Shown: positions 10,053 to 22,029, counted from the stretch's first letter. The stretch: 64,000 bases of DNA from Pisaster brevispinus (GCA_023634235.1 JAMKCF010000051.1:62001-126000); one strand, 5' to 3'. The notes: generated by a model not told the origin, from the letters alone. Translations and numbers: made by a program.

Positions 10053-11494
10053 CTAAGGTACGTCACTGTAGAGAGTTTCGGGGCCTCTCTGTGCATCCGA
10101 AAATAGACTTTGATACGGTGAAGGTTCAGAAGTTTCTCCGTCATCTCGTGTGAGTTCGGTATATGTTGGGGAGTTGGTCAAGTCTGCCATAGCAACGGAG
10201 CACCCCTGATGCCTGTCAGGTGATGTTCTCACAAGACCATCAGAGGGTTTTGGGCGTGGTTTTTCCCTCTGTCGTTTATTCTTTACCATGTAGCGTCCAA
10301 TAAGAGCAGCGGCTGTAACCAGAAAGACAAGGCCTTCAACAGCGCCCCCTACAATGACAGCTGTACGAGACCATTGCCAGTATTTCTCCTCACCAGACAT
10401 GACGCAGACGTCGCAAGGAGTCGGATACGATTCGATGGTTGGAAGAAGGTGTGGTTTCAGCAGAGGCAAGACGAACAACAGCGAATCATTGATGCTTAAG
10501 AATTGTATACTGCCTTGAAATGCACTGCATCTGATTTTAGAAAAGTTGAAATCTTCAAGAGTTACGCCGATAATCTGAAGAGTTTTACCATTTTGGTCAA
10601 GTTAAACCGACCATCCAGGTTCTGCACCGTGTCTCGGTTAACCTTTACTTCGCCTTTGTCAACCAGGAACACGCGCCATTTATACCTATCTGCTAGCTGT
10701 TGTGGTGTAGACTTCAAGTCACACGTGAATGTTGCGTTCTGGTGTTCAAGTAGCGTCAAATGAGAGGGTGATATTGAGACAGTCGTTGGTATCTGAAGAG
10801 GCGTAATGGAGCAATTTGGACCATTAAGGTGGGGACCAGCTACACATGTAAACTCTCTCATATTGTCAGACTCTGTCAACTCTGGGGAAACTGTATACGT
10901 CTCACCTGGATTGACTTCTGTTTTATCTTCAATTTGGACTGTACCGCTTGATGAGGATTCGAACCAGGTCAACAGGTTCGGAGTATCGCGTTCTGAGAGA
11001 GTGCATTTAAACAAGACGGTTTCACCGACTCTAGGTTGTACAGGTTCAAAATCACAGTTTGGTTTGAACTGGGGGAGAGGTGGATTAACTGTCAGCAAAG
11101 CTTTCTCACTGATGAAATCCCTTGTGTTATACATATAACACCAGTATGTTCCAGTGTCTTCCAGCTGAACGTTACGGATGTGCAGATGATAGCAGTCACT
11201 AATCAACTCAACAGCAATACTATTAGGCCTACGCCTTGCAAAGCTTCGTGTAACGGTGGAACAAGCAGAAATTTCCTCGATAGGAGAATCTTGATCTTGT
11301 TTCCGTTTCCAACTGAATTTGAAGTCCGTGCAGAGTGTTAAATAGGCCGACCCACAAGTCAATGTTACATTTTCCCCCTTGGTGACTTTAACACTCTGTG
11401 GGTCCAAATTGAACAGCTGAGATTTTGTCTTACAGAGCAGCGGCAGCGTAGCAAAGACAATGCTAACAAACATGTACACTCTTGGAATCTTCAT
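10053..11494 (-). pseudogene. Receptor B: Ig receptor with type II N-terminus and short tail, one frameshift
   Basis: Signal peptide MKIPRVYMF..., three Ig domains as in A and E (Ig1 ends DTGTYWC), then a one-base deletion near 10602 (gtcaagttaaacc where A and E have gtcaagtttaaacc). In the shifted frame the protein continues without further breaks through IIGVTLEDFNFSKIRC to a membrane helix (about 10320-10400) and a tail of about 80 residues ending at 10053. The helix contains a glutamate (GGAVEGLVFLV). Tail motifs are PTYTEL, SPYQSL and TLYSDV; YTEL and YQSL are 12 residues apart, the upper edge of ITAM-like spacing, while SPYQSL also fits an ITIM and TLYSDV an ITSM. The single lesion could be a recent null allele, a sequencing error, or a functional soluble isoform ending after partial Ig3. 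Confidence 0.8.
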
Positions 11495-11676
11495 AATTAT
11501 TTACACGAGTGGGAAGGTTAAAAACTCAGCAATGTCTTCTGAACCGGTATGTAGACACAATGGTGTAATGCTGCATCAGAAAATGTTCCATAACATTATA
11601 TTGTGACTCATCGATCTGATGATGATCAAGTTGGCACTGTATTATTACACTGGGAAAAACACAGTTACATTATTGT

Positions 11677-11685
11677 ATTTATATA
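11677..11685 (-). promoter_or_regulatory. TATA box of receptor B
   Basis: On the minus strand this reads TATATAAAT, about 185 bp upstream of the ATG at 11494. The same box in nearly identical surroundings occurs at 29323-29331 upstream of receptor E. These are the two genes with the type II (MKIPRV) N-terminus. No splice signals are needed between it and the ATG. Confidence 0.55.
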
Positions 11686-11689
11686 CATT

Positions 11690-12540
11690 TTAGACCGCAT
11701 TCTTCTTTCCTTATGAACATTTCCTGTTTTTTTCCCTAAACACAACGATATCACTTCTTTAGTACGTACGGATGTCGATCAACAAAGTGGGAAATGGTTG
11801 TCTTGCTTTATAGGGCAGTGTCAACAGTTAACATATATTTGTGATTTTTGGCTATTATTAGAAAAGAATCTTGGTTGGTGCTCATGACTTCATGTTTTTA
11901 CAGTGTCGCTTCCTTGTTTTGTAATGAATCTTTTATTTTTTTAAAGAAATATTGGTTTAAGATTCAAGATATTTTGCATTTTAATTCCTTCTCCAACCGA
12001 TGTCTGGCAACATTAAAAAGTCAATTGTTCCCTGTTCAAAAAAGAGGATTTTGTTTTGAATTGTTATTTGAAATGGTTTTCTCCAATCAATGAATATTAA
12101 GTGACAAGGGTCAGATGAGTTGGCCATTCTGTTTACTGACCTTTAAACGGGTCAAGGAAGTCGGTTAAACGAGTGTGATAAGAAGCAGGGTTACAAACAC
12201 CAAGCCTCAGTTATTGGATCTGTGGGGCTTTCATTTTGTTGGTTGGTTGGTTTATTTCCCATACATCAATCAAAATACAATGTTTACATAGGGTATAGAG
12301 TTTTAAAGAAGTAGAAGTATGGAGGTGTCTGATAGAAAGCCGAGGCTTATACAAGACCAGGCACCTGGGTAATGCAATGCAATAATTGGTGCATTTAAAC
12401 AATAATTGATACAATTAAACAATAATTATAACAGAAACATGTACCTTGCGTCTTGTTGGATTACTGAAGGGAATCGTACAATGTGACATGATGAGTGTGA
12501 TTAATGTAATTAATGTGGGGTTTTACTGAACATAAATAAT
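11690..12540. other. Distal 5' flank of receptor B, no gene
   Basis: The proximal part (11690-12250) aligns closely with 29335-29900 upstream of receptor E. After about 12250 the similarity stops and AT-rich unique sequence follows, with short repeats of aacaataatt near 12380-12430. No coding region is supported. Confidence 0.55.
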
Positions 12541-12694
12541 TTATAAATGCTTAAAGGGGCACACCGGCTTCGTTGGGCAATTTTGGGCTACAAAATAGGC
12601 TAACTAATGACTTCAAAGGTCTTCCAGGAATGGAGAAGAACGGTTCCTAAAAGAAACCATCAAATTTTGCCGTTTTCAAGCATTTTTCAAAAAA

Positions 12695-12754
12695 CGAAGG
12701 TCACGTGATTTATCCGAACCAAAAAAGTGGTTCGTATAAATCACGTGATCTTCG
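12695..12754. repeat. Near-perfect hairpin with two CACGTG sites
   Basis: The left arm 12695-12721 and right arm 12728-12754 are reverse complements at 25 of 27 positions, separated by six bases. Each arm holds tcacgtgattta. It looks like the centre of a foldback element that sits where the 3' half of gene C should be. Confidence 0.75.
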
Positions 12755-12922
12755 GAGTTAGTTTTACTTCCAGCCGTATAAAAGTAAATTACTGAACCAA
12801 ATTTTAATCTGTTTTTTTTTTACAATTATTCATGAGTATTTGATGAAAAAAGATTATGTATTCAGATTATTGATACAATTTGTAAATAATGATGAAAAAT
12901 CGAACGGAAGATTCGCATTCAA

Positions 12923-13630
12923 AGAGTCGTTGGTATGTGAAGAGGCGTAATGGAGCACTTTGGACCATTAAGGTGGGGACCAGCTACACACGTAAACTCT
13001 CTCATGTTGTCAAACTCAGTCAACTCTCGCGAAACTGTGTACGTCTCACCTGGAATGACTTCTGTTTTATCTTCAATTTGGACTGGACCGCTTGATGTGG
13101 GTTCGAACTAGGTCAGCGGGCTTGGAGGGTCGTGTTCTGAGAGAGTGCATTTAAACGAGACGGTTTCATTGACTCTTGGACGACTTGGATCAATGTTACA
13201 AGAAGGTTTATACTCGGGGAGAAGTGGATTAACTGTCAATAAAGCTGTCTCACTGTTGTGTGGCATATTATCTGGCTCAATCATGTTACACCAATAAATC
13301 CCACTGTCATCTCGTTGGATGTTATTGATGTGCAGGTGATAGCGCTCACTGACCCACTCAACAACAATACTGCTACGTCCTGCAAAGTTTGATGTTAGAC
13401 GGGAAAAACGAGAAATGTTCTCGATGTCAGAATGTTGATTAAGTTTTCTCTTCCAACTGAAGCTTAAAGTAGTACAGCTTGGTAAATACACCGATCCACA
13501 AATGAGTGTTACTCTCGGTGACTGTAACACTCTGTGGATTCAAGTAGAAAAACTGACATTCTGCCTTACAGATCAACATGGTCAAGACGATGCTCATAAA
13601 CATACACAACGTTGTGATACCCATGTTCAC
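12923..13630 (-). pseudogene. Receptor C: truncated type I receptor pseudogene
   Basis: It begins with MGITTLCMFM and the type I signal peptide. Lesions: about eight bases are missing near 13515 relative to A (frameshift just before the first Ig1 cysteine); the Ig2 tryptophan codon in LTWFE is TAG at about 13110; and homology stops at about 12923, just after the IPTT segment between Ig2 and Ig3. Ig3, membrane helix and tail are missing, replaced by unrelated repeat sequence. Its 5' flank (13640-14460) is well conserved with A and F, so the damage is confined to the gene. Confidence 0.85.
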
Positions 13631-13803
13631 ACGGCTGGTAAAATTGTCAGCCCGTCAATATCTTATCAATCAGAACAAAGTAAATAAAAACATTTCGGGG
13701 CACACAAAGAAACAATAAAGTGCACTATTATGCTGTGCCAATGTTCCATCCGATGACAATCTGGTCCACACCGTTACAGTACTAACAGGCCCAGTTACAA
13801 TCT

Positions 13804-13813
13804 TGACGCGTCA
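13804..13813. promoter_or_regulatory. Type I upstream palindrome TGACGCGTCA (gene C)
   Basis: Identical to the site upstream of A and F and embedded in the same conserved block, although its gene is dead. Confidence 0.4.
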
Positions 13814-14514
13814 TGTCTCTTCCAATAATTATAATGAAATCAAGGGCTTTTTTCTGGTGATTCTCTATACACAATAATATCACTTCTTTACGGATGCCAA
13901 GTGGGAGTTGCTTGCCTTGCTTTACATGACAAAGTCAACAGTTAACAACTTTTTGGTTTGTGTGGTTATTATAAAACATGAATCTTAAGTTGTTTATGTC
14001 GTGGCTTCATGTTTGTACAGAGTCGCTTCCTTGTTTTCACCGCCTTTCTAACTGTTTTGATGTGAAGTTGGATTGAATTATCAAAATGTTTTTGAGTTCC
14101 ACTTCCTTTTAACCGATAAAAATAAAAATGTCAACTGTTTATTCTAAAAAGAGAGGTTTTCTGTAAACTATAAGTACGTTACACAGGTTTTGAGTGTATT
14201 ACAAGGTTTGGATGAGCTGGTCATTGTGTTAAAAAGGTCAGATAAGTGATTTAAATGACTGGTCTAGGAAGCAGGGCTACACTGACTAAGCCTCGGTACT
14301 TGGCTTTCTGGGATTTTACTTTAAAGATTTATGTAATGGTCTTATACTATGAAAATTTTCGGGAGTCTAACAAAATTACTTTACCTCACAATTTGTAAGT
14401 CATATCAAAAGGTTTGGGTTTTTGACTATCGTTCTTACACTGTTAACTTGCGGTATCTACACATGCATTCCAAGATCAAGTTGTTGTGTTTGAAGGGATT
14501 TCTACTTTGTCAAA

Positions 14515-14640
14515 TCGAACCGGACCTAGAGGGCGCATGTCAGCACAGGCTAAAGGTACATTATAGTTAATAGTTTCATAGCCTCTCTGTGTATTCAAAC
14601 ATAGATTGTGATATGGGGAAGGTTCAGAGGTTTCTCCGGT
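14515..14640 (-). pseudogene. Remnant R2: S-type receptor tail end
   Basis: On the minus strand the frame 14476-14736 contains GETSEPSPYHNL followed by TQRGYETINYNVP. These correspond to GETSEPSPYQSL and AQRGPETLYSDVP at the end of receptor B. Only the last roughly 30 residues and the 3' boundary survive. Upstream there is no receptor sequence. Confidence 0.7.
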
Positions 14641-15400
14641 TTTATTCTTTGAGCTAAGTTGATGTTGTGAACAAACGTCAATGACCATTATATCATAATT
14701 TTGTATTACACATCTAAAGGGGTGCAGTAGCTGCAAAGCAAGGGAATAGCCCTGCTTACACTAATCAAAATCATATTTTTTATGATTTTGTTGAAGTCAT
14801 TTTCTTCTCCAGCGGTCCGCAGGTATCAATCTTGAAAATTAAAAATTTTGAAGAATATGTAACATTCCATCTTGGTGACAAGCAAAAACAAAGGCGTTGG
14901 GGCAAAGCCTTTACACAGCTGAACAGGCTGAATGAAGACTCTCAGACAAGTGATAATTTTTCCTGTATGTGTGTGTTGATTTGTGCATAGACTATACACA
15001 CAAAAATAACATGAACATATTTGATTTAAAAAAAGGTTTCTATATTGACAAAATAGTGGTTTTGTGCTCTCATTTAGAATAGATGTGTCACTGTGCAGGG
15101 TTTTAAACTGTTCATTCAATACTTTTGTATCACTTGTTAAATCGATTTGACTGAGACAGAACCTTGTATTCAAGTTTTGGGACGGGAAGGAATCCGCTCG
15201 GAATGTCGCAGTCTATCACGTTGGTGGCACTTCTTCCCCTTAGTTCTTGGTTCCAAGCTTGAAAAGTTTGTGGTTATAAAGCCTGAAAAAGCCTTCACCA
15301 TATACATATATATGTAGGTCACCTTTGCACTCGATTTTCCTACTTTTTTCCTTTGACCAAACATCATGATTTGAAGTCTTGTTATTCAATTGAAAAACAC
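14641..15400. other. Intergenic, no supported feature
   Basis: AT-rich sequence with only chance frames. Nothing resembling a domain, splice pair or repeat copy was recognised until the segmental-duplication block begins at about 15405. Confidence 0.5.
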
Positions 15401-16087
15401 AAGAACAAACATCCATCAAAAAAAGATCCCTTAGAAAGAGGCAGAGGTATATAATTGTTAGAGTTACATAAATACAAGAGAAAGGAAAATAAATTCTGTG
15501 CTCTTTTGTTTGCTTTGTTTGGAAGAAGCTCTTTAAGTTAGGAGTCAACCTTGTTCCCACAAATGTTCAATCTCGCTGCGCCATTTTTCCCCAGCATGCC
15601 TTGCTCAATCATTATCCCATTGAAAATGGTTCAATCTGTTAGAACTTAGCACATATTCAATAGACCCAAGGCTGATCTGTTCTACGCGTGTGCTCAAGTA
15701 TGGTAACCCGTAAAAGAGGCATCAAGTCAAAAGGCAACTGGTCCTCTTTGATTTTGTGATATGTCTAACTGTATGCAGTTTAGGGTGACCGTGCAAGAAC
15801 ATGATTCATTTAAAATAGAATTGCGTCAAAATACTTGTACTTTGATGCACATGTAGTAAGCGTCCTACAAGCCCCATACAAGCACTAAAAGTTTATTGAA
15901 AAGTGTGCATGCAAAGCAGTCACTTTTGAGAGCCAGTCAGTACTGTTTTCCAGTACATCCCTACCAGGGGTTAATGATGAGAGGTATCGATACGGCGCGC
16001 TGCCCATGGTAGCGAGGCTGGTTAGGATTCTACTCAAATGCCGATTGTGATTCATCCATAGTCGTATGTTTTCTTGTTTTTGTACAG

Positions 16088-17800
16088 GATCTTTGTGGTA
16101 GACACATTGAATTTCTCCTTCTGGGAGGAGACCAATGACTAGAGATTGTTAGTAGACTACTGAGGGGCAAGCACAGCAGCTACTGGGCCTTGTGTACTGC
16201 AATCACTAAGGCCCTGGATGTAAGTATGTGTTGCTGAAGTATTTAGGATCTAACATTTACTTTAGAAACATAGGACACTTTTCTTATCTGTAGCTTTTGT
16301 CCCTTAATGATTGATTCTTGATTTGCATTTTTTTAAAGCACTCACTGTGCATGTTTATTGTGCAAGATCTCAAGACTTGGTCCCGGTCTCAAGACCTTAT
16401 TTTGGTCTTAGTCTCAGTCTCTCTCGATTGAAGACTTGGTCTCTAAAGGGGAGGTCTCCCCATCAGGAAGGCTGGTTTGGATCTTGATCTTAAAGGGGCT
16501 GTGATGTCATTCTCAAAGCAGGCCTGTGGCTGTACATGGAATTATGAACTCTCACCCAGCAACTGGATGCGTGCGCCCTCCTTCTGTATCAACTCTATGG
16601 ATTGCACGCATGCAGTAACCGGGTGAGGTTTTATTATAATTCCATGTACAGCCACAGGCCTGCTTTGATCATGATGACAAAGCCCCCTTTAAATGATTTG
16701 GTCTCAGTCGCTGACTTTCAGGTTTCACAATAGCTCGGCCCACTGTTCTTGTTCAAACCTGATGGCAGGTCACGAATTTGAGGAAAAAATCCACAAGACT
16801 GCATTGCTTGTAGCTAAAATCTTTTACTGCACCAAACATTTTTTTCTCAGACCATAATCAAAATGATGAGAAATAAGTTTCAAAAGCAAATTTATCTCAT
16901 TTTTAATTTGGGTTAGTATCCATCGCTACTCAACAAATTGCAAGATAATTGTCAGACCCAAAGTCAACATAAACAACATTTGTCTCTTTTGTTTAAGGTA
17001 CTATAAACAGTGGTGCATTATTATTCATTGAAAAAACCAAAGGCTGCTGGTTTTGTTTAGTAATGAATTTACTGGCCCAACACTAAACTCACTGGCCTTG
17101 GGCCTACTACCCAGTGTAAATTATGAGCCCTGCCTGGGATGGGCTAATGAGTTCCTACTCGCTTTTTGTTCATGATGTAGTGATGCATGATGGGACTGAT
17201 GTGTACTGCAGATAAGCACAATGCGCGCAATCACAGCGCACGCACATGGTGTGATAACTGTAACTGTAACTGTAACTTAAACCCTTTTTGTTTCAAACCA
17301 AAGTCGCAAGAAGAATAAAACTTTCCAAGAAAATTACTACTGTTGCAATAGATTCCTATATTCAGCACAAGTCACAAGAATGACAAAAATTACTTGCAAT
17401 GGATTTACACAACACAACTATATTTTTAATGATAGAGAAGGACTCTTTCCAAAACAGGAAGCTGTGACTGATGATTGCTAGGTCAGGAGAGAGGGTTTAA
17501 TGAGCATGTACGGCAGTCCATCCCAGCGCCTTGGGTTCAGGCGCTGGAACTGAGCCAAACTAACACAATGGGACTGGATTGATTTAAAAGTTTTAATTTA
17601 TAAAGTTCATGTACACCCAAATAGTCAAAACATATTGTCTGTCAAATAGGAAGACATCCCAATCACCTCAGCCTCTTACTTCTCCTGTATCACCATGAAG
17701 CAACTACAACCACATCTTCCACTCATCAACAGACGCTGATATCCCACTGTTAGATAAGAGATTACAGCATCTTCATCAGGCAGGCAAAATGCTACTGGAG
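16088..17800 (+). pseudogene. QNG1/C9orf64-like queuosine-salvage glycosylase pseudogene, copy 1
   Basis: Two exons keep their splice signals. Exon 16088-16219 follows tttttgtacag and precedes GTAAGT; it encodes IFVVDTLNFSFWEETND, then (in another frame) GKHSSYWALCTAITKALD. Exon 17650-17800 encodes EDIPITSASYFSCITMKQL, then (shifted) NHIFHSSTDADIPLLDKR and QAGKMLLE. These match the conserved core of the queuosine 5'-phosphate N-glycosylase family (DUF2419), which salvages queuine from Q nucleotides. Lesions: TAG after ETND, TGA in DY*G, an indel in the RGK segment and a one-base shift after MKQL. No other exons are seen nearby. Family assignment rests on remembered motifs (VDTLNFSFW, YWSLC, GIPITSASY). 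Confidence 0.75.
16492..16690. mobile_element. MITE family M1, copy in duplication unit 1
   Basis: A roughly 199-bp foldback element. It starts aaaggggctgtgatgtcatt and ends with the complementary gatgacaaagccccctt pattern; long inverted arms include caggcctgtggctgtacatg and its complement. The other copies are 36238-36437 (same duplication) and 40394-40586 (independent insertion). It lies in the intron of the QNG1-like pseudogene. Confidence 0.8.
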
Positions 17801-18075
17801 GTAAGTCATGTGATTGAAATTAATCACAAGTTTTGTTTTCAACATCAGATTGAAAGAAACAGCTTTTTTTTCCAAGGGAAGCAAGATGTGAACAAACTTG
17901 GTTGAAAATAAAAAACCCTAACTTCAGTGCAGTCTCCTGCCCATTTGGCTCTTTCTATCAGGACAATTGAAACAATTTCAACTGGTGGAAGCCATTTTGA
18001 AAAAAAGGAGACCTGCAGTCAGTTCGACGTAATTTGTTATTCGCTACCACATCAATAGCTGTGAGCTACAGAAGG

Positions 18076-18150
18076 TTTTAGGAAATCGTAATACACCCGG
18101 GGTATGAAGCTATAATCTCATTGTAATCGAGCCTAAGATGCCTCAGAGGT
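18076..18150. repeat. Dispersed repeat R18 (copy at 52870-52945)
   Basis: The core taatacacccggggtatgaa is shared with 52876-52895 (taatacacccagggtatgaa), with continuing similarity through aagct and tcgagcctaag/tcaagcctaat. Probably an uncharacterised transposon fragment. Confidence 0.55.
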
Positions 18151-18419
18151 ACTAGATATGTTCTTTAGCAACTATGATAGCAACAAATCATTTCCAATGT
18201 TTATGTTGGTAATTAATTAAATTTGATAAATAAAGCTAAGTAGTGCATACAGTATGTCAGTAAAAATGTGTAAACTGTCATTTTCACCTGTTTATCTGCT
18301 TGTTTATAATTAATCTGGCCTAATCCCTACCAAGTCTCCTAGAATCCTGTCCCCCACCACTGCCCACTACTTTGTTTACACTCTGTAATAAATGTTACCA
18401 TAATGACTAATCACTGAGA

Positions 18420-20547
18420 CCGCGTTCACACTTGATTCGGCAAGGGCGATCAACGGAGGATCAGATCCTGCAAGGGCGATCAAACTGAACGCTGACGCGT
18501 TCACACTTGAGTCTGATCGTGCATTGATCCCCCTAGCCCGACCGTCGGTTCAATGGAAGTTCCACACTGCTCGTGTGACACGTCAACTGAGCAAGGTCAT
18601 TGATTGTGCGCACACGCAGGCACACGCGTTGCCCGGGGTGATGCATGCCGCCATCTTAGCTTATGCTTCGTTCGCTAATTTTACAGACACAGTTCAACCG
18701 ACTTTCACCGTATACGTTTGATTTTTTCCTCATCATTTTAATGGATGATCAGTTTCGTTTATTTGCGGTGTTGTTGCCATTAATTCTGGCACAATTTTAC
18801 CGCCGACATCGTGGTAGAATTGTAGCAATGGAGGAAATTTGAGTGTCTAGATGACGGTCACACAGGCGAGTCATGATGGCAAGAAGGGCACGGTTAGTGG
18901 AGCGACAGGTTGTCATGTTTGTGCTTATGCTGGCAACAGCATTTGTTGAACAACAACAGCAAGTTCAACGGATCGTCTGGGTTAAACCAAGAACGACAGC
19001 AGTGTGAGACGAAATGGTCCGAAACCTAAGCAACGATGAATGGAAGGAACACTTCAGAGTTAAGAGGGACACATTTCAGTTAATCTGCGACCTGTTGCGG
19101 CCAAAACTCGCCAAAAAATACCACTCGTTTTCGTCAGTAAATTTCCGTGGAAAAGCGAGTTGCCATTGCGCTATGGAGAATGGCAACCAATGTTGAGTTT
19201 AGGACAACTGGAGCGCTATTTGGTGTTGGTCGATCTACAGCCTGTTTAGTCGTTCATCAAGTCTCCAAAGCAATTGTATCTCTTCAGAGACAATTTTTGA
19301 AATTCCCCACCGGAGATGCCCTGAAAGAAACAATCCGGGGATTTGAATTGAAATGGGGATTCCCTCAAGTTGCTGGAGCCATCGATGGATCCCACATCCC
19401 AATCATTGCACCACAAGAACACGATGCTAAAATTAGTTCAATTTGATTCTAGACCCAGCAACTGGGGTGCTGCATGCTGTAGGCCTACTCCTTTTTAATT
19501 TTATCTTGACATTTTAGGTCCACCCCAGTCCAGGAAACCATGATTTTCAGGACAACCAGCCACTAAAAAATCATCAAAATTACAAAAAGACCAAACCAAA
19601 AAGCTCAACAACAAAAAAACGCCTAATGGATTCTCAATATGTCTAAGATCCAATATCAGGCATGTACTCACAATCATTGTACTCACATGATTTTTTGCAG
19701 TTTGAATATTTTGGGCTCTGTAACAAGCGGAGCCTTTCATCCCACAAGCAGATCTATGATTTATTATAGGCTACATGTTGCATTTTTACCACATTACACT
19801 TGTTTTGGTCAGCATTTAGAGCATGACATTAATTTAAGCCTGTTGATCTAAATCATTATTTGCACAACTGTTTTTTTCTCCAGGTTCACAGACATCTTTG
19901 TAGGGTGGGCAGGCAGTGTTCATGATTCAAGAATACTGAGCAACTCGGCCATTTTCCGCAAAGGGGAAGCTGGAACATTATTTACTGATGTGAGTATCAT
20001 ATTAATTAATTTGGTGGAAAATTTCTTGATTCATGTAAGATCTGTATTTTCGTCAAATTACCATTTGTAAAGGTGATATTTTATTTGTTTTTATTGTTGA
20101 AAGTTTCTAACTTAAAAAAATAAATTGTTTTTCATTAAACTTGTTTTAAAACATTATTTTTTAATTTTTGTTTCCTCTGATCAGACTACGCGTTCCATCA
20201 ATGGTGTAGAGATGCCAGTAGTGCTGTTAGGAGATCCTGCGTACCCGTTGCTACCGTGGGTAATGAAGGGTTTTTCGGACCAAGGACATTTGACAGCAGA
20301 ACGGATTCATTTCAACTATTGACTCAGCAGAGCCAGGATGGTTGTCGAATGTGCTTTCGGTAGGTTGAAAGGAAGATGGCGTTGCCTTCTCAAGAGAAAC
20401 GATACCGACATTCATAAACTGCCAACTATGGTTGCTCTGAAATCTACTCCAGTCATGGAGGTATCCTCCATGCTCCTACCAAGTCTTATCAAGAACAAGA
20501 AAAAAGACACAAAAGAAACCCACCACCTCCTCTGCAAGGGAATATAA
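18420..20547 (+). mobile_element. PIF/Harbinger DNA transposon, decayed transposase
   Basis: Transposase segments lie in order: 19014-19446, 19884-19989 and 20185-20547, the last two bounded by good splice sites (ttctccag, GTGAGT, gatcag). Conserved pieces include VEKRVAIALWRMAT, FGVGRSTAC, AIDGSHIPI (first catalytic Asp), VGWAGSVHDSRI, LLGDPAYPLLPW (second Asp) and ECAFGRLKGRWRCL (Glu). Lesions: a one-base shift at about 19146; the segment that normally follows the first Asp (a YYNRKG-type motif) is missing between 19440 and 19884; and a CGA-to-TGA nonsense in NY*LSRAR near 20320. A second Myb-like ORF was not found. A duplicated gcgttcacacttga (18424, 18499) may mark the left end; a matching right terminal repeat was not found, so the limits are approximate. 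Confidence 0.85.
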
Positions 20548-21811
20548 ATAATAAAAAAACAAAACAATCCAGTGGGGGGGGGGGGTGAGCACACTACCTT
20601 ACTCTGCTTGGCTAAAAATAGTTGTGGAAACACCTCTCTATTCATAAGATTGTTAACCCACCACACACAGAGAGACCAGCATGCTTTGTTATGACTACAG
20701 CCAAGCTTGTTTCATTCAAGCTTGTTAGGAAGATTCCCTGGCTCCTCCAAACCTTCCACGCCCCCCCCCCCCCAATGATCTAGATTTGATGGCTCCCATA
20801 TTGCCGCTGAAAAAACACAAACTAACAACAGCTGTGAATCTAATCTCTGTCAAGCTGCTCTCTAGTAATGGGTCATAGGTCACTGTGGCAGAGCCAATAC
20901 ATCTGTCAATTACCAAGGACTGCTTACTACACAAAGCCATAGGGAATTCATACAAGCTGAATAGGGTATTCCAGCCCAGGTCATTCAACTTCTCCAGTAT
21001 GTTTCTGGATGGTACAGTTGGAGATATCATTGATGGAATTTTTGTTTACTTGTATGAGGGGAGTAGTTAAAGAAATTGCAAAACCTACTGTGCCATACAG
21101 CTAATCCAACTTCCTTGAGGACTTTAGGACAAATGCAAATGGAAACTAGTTTTAATAGGTCTGAAGTGCCCCTCCCCCTAGAAAAAATGGTGCCCCCACC
21201 CCCTGAAGCTGTGCCTTAGTTTCAGCACTGTCCAAATCATACAATCACATTGGAGAAAAAACAATAATTTGTTCGCATAATATTTATAATAATAGTTAAT
21301 AATAGTAGGCATTTGTAATGCGCCAAATCAATCTAAACTATGATTTAAAGAAATACATCTGGAAAGGGTGAGTTTTGAGAGTAACTGGAAATATGACGGA
21401 ATACTTGAGGAAGTTCGTTCGACCAAACAAAATAATACAACAATTGTTTTACACCAAATATCTTCACTTCTCTTTCTGTATTTACAAGTGTGAATTTAAT
21501 TATTTAATATATCCCTATCAGTAAACATGCATCTTACGATAATAATAACAGAGTTAATTATAAACCTTTACATAAACAATTCTGGATTCATTCAAGTTTG
21601 AATGGATGCCATTCAGTGGAACATCAGATTGAGACAAAAGAATTACACAATCATTTGTATCCACCTGGAACAGAGGACACTGTCAAATCTTTTGTGTAGT
21701 ACATTAGGGTGTCTTGGCTTTCCTTGCAGGTATTTTTCTTCCCAACTATGTGAATTAAACAAAATAACATGCATTTGTTTTACATATTTTTTTTTCCTTC
21801 TTTTTTCACAG
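20548..21811. other. Intergenic, poly-G/poly-C tracts, no gene
   Basis: Contains G and C homopolymers (20573-20586, 20760-20772) and AT-rich sequence. No coding region, splice-bounded exon or clear repeat copy was recognised before the candidate exon at 21812. Confidence 0.5.
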
Positions 21812-21864
21812 GACTCAGTCAGGAAAGTGCCGAGGTTTTGGGCAAGACACTCACGGGCGTATAG
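21812..21864 (+). other. Candidate orphan exon
   Basis: A 53-bp stretch preceded by a long pyrimidine tract ending ttttttcacag and followed by GTAAGA, so both splice sites are strong. Two frames are open; one frame has TAG at its last codon. No partner exon was found in the neighbourhood, so this may be a lone survivor or chance. Confidence 0.35.
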
Positions 21865-22029
21865 GTAAGACACAAATAACATTCTTTATCCCACTTGCAA
21901 ATTTAACATCAAACACCCTTTAATTGTTCCCAACGTTGAAACATATGCGAGAAATACACTTTGTTTTAGTGAACTTTTCTAATCTTTTCCTTTTTACTTT
22001 GAAATAATGATTGATTTATTTAATACGCC

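Larger units (their letters stand above)
15405..17806. repeat. Segmental duplication block, copy 1
   Basis: Direct repeat of about 2.3-2.4 kb matching 35243-37545, from the shared aacatccatcaaaaa through the QNG1-like pseudogene. It contains a MITE (16492-16690) and closes unit 1 of the large duplication. Small indels distinguish the copies: an extra block near 15770-15850 in copy 1, and aa present after the last exon in copy 1 but missing in copy 2. Confidence 0.9.

Noticed and set aside
10503..11341. Plus-strand frames opposite receptor B
   Set aside because: Antisense shadows of the receptor coding region with no independent support.
14826..15173. 115-codon minus-strand frame
   Set aside because: AT-rich, no domain, not conserved in the duplicated unit.
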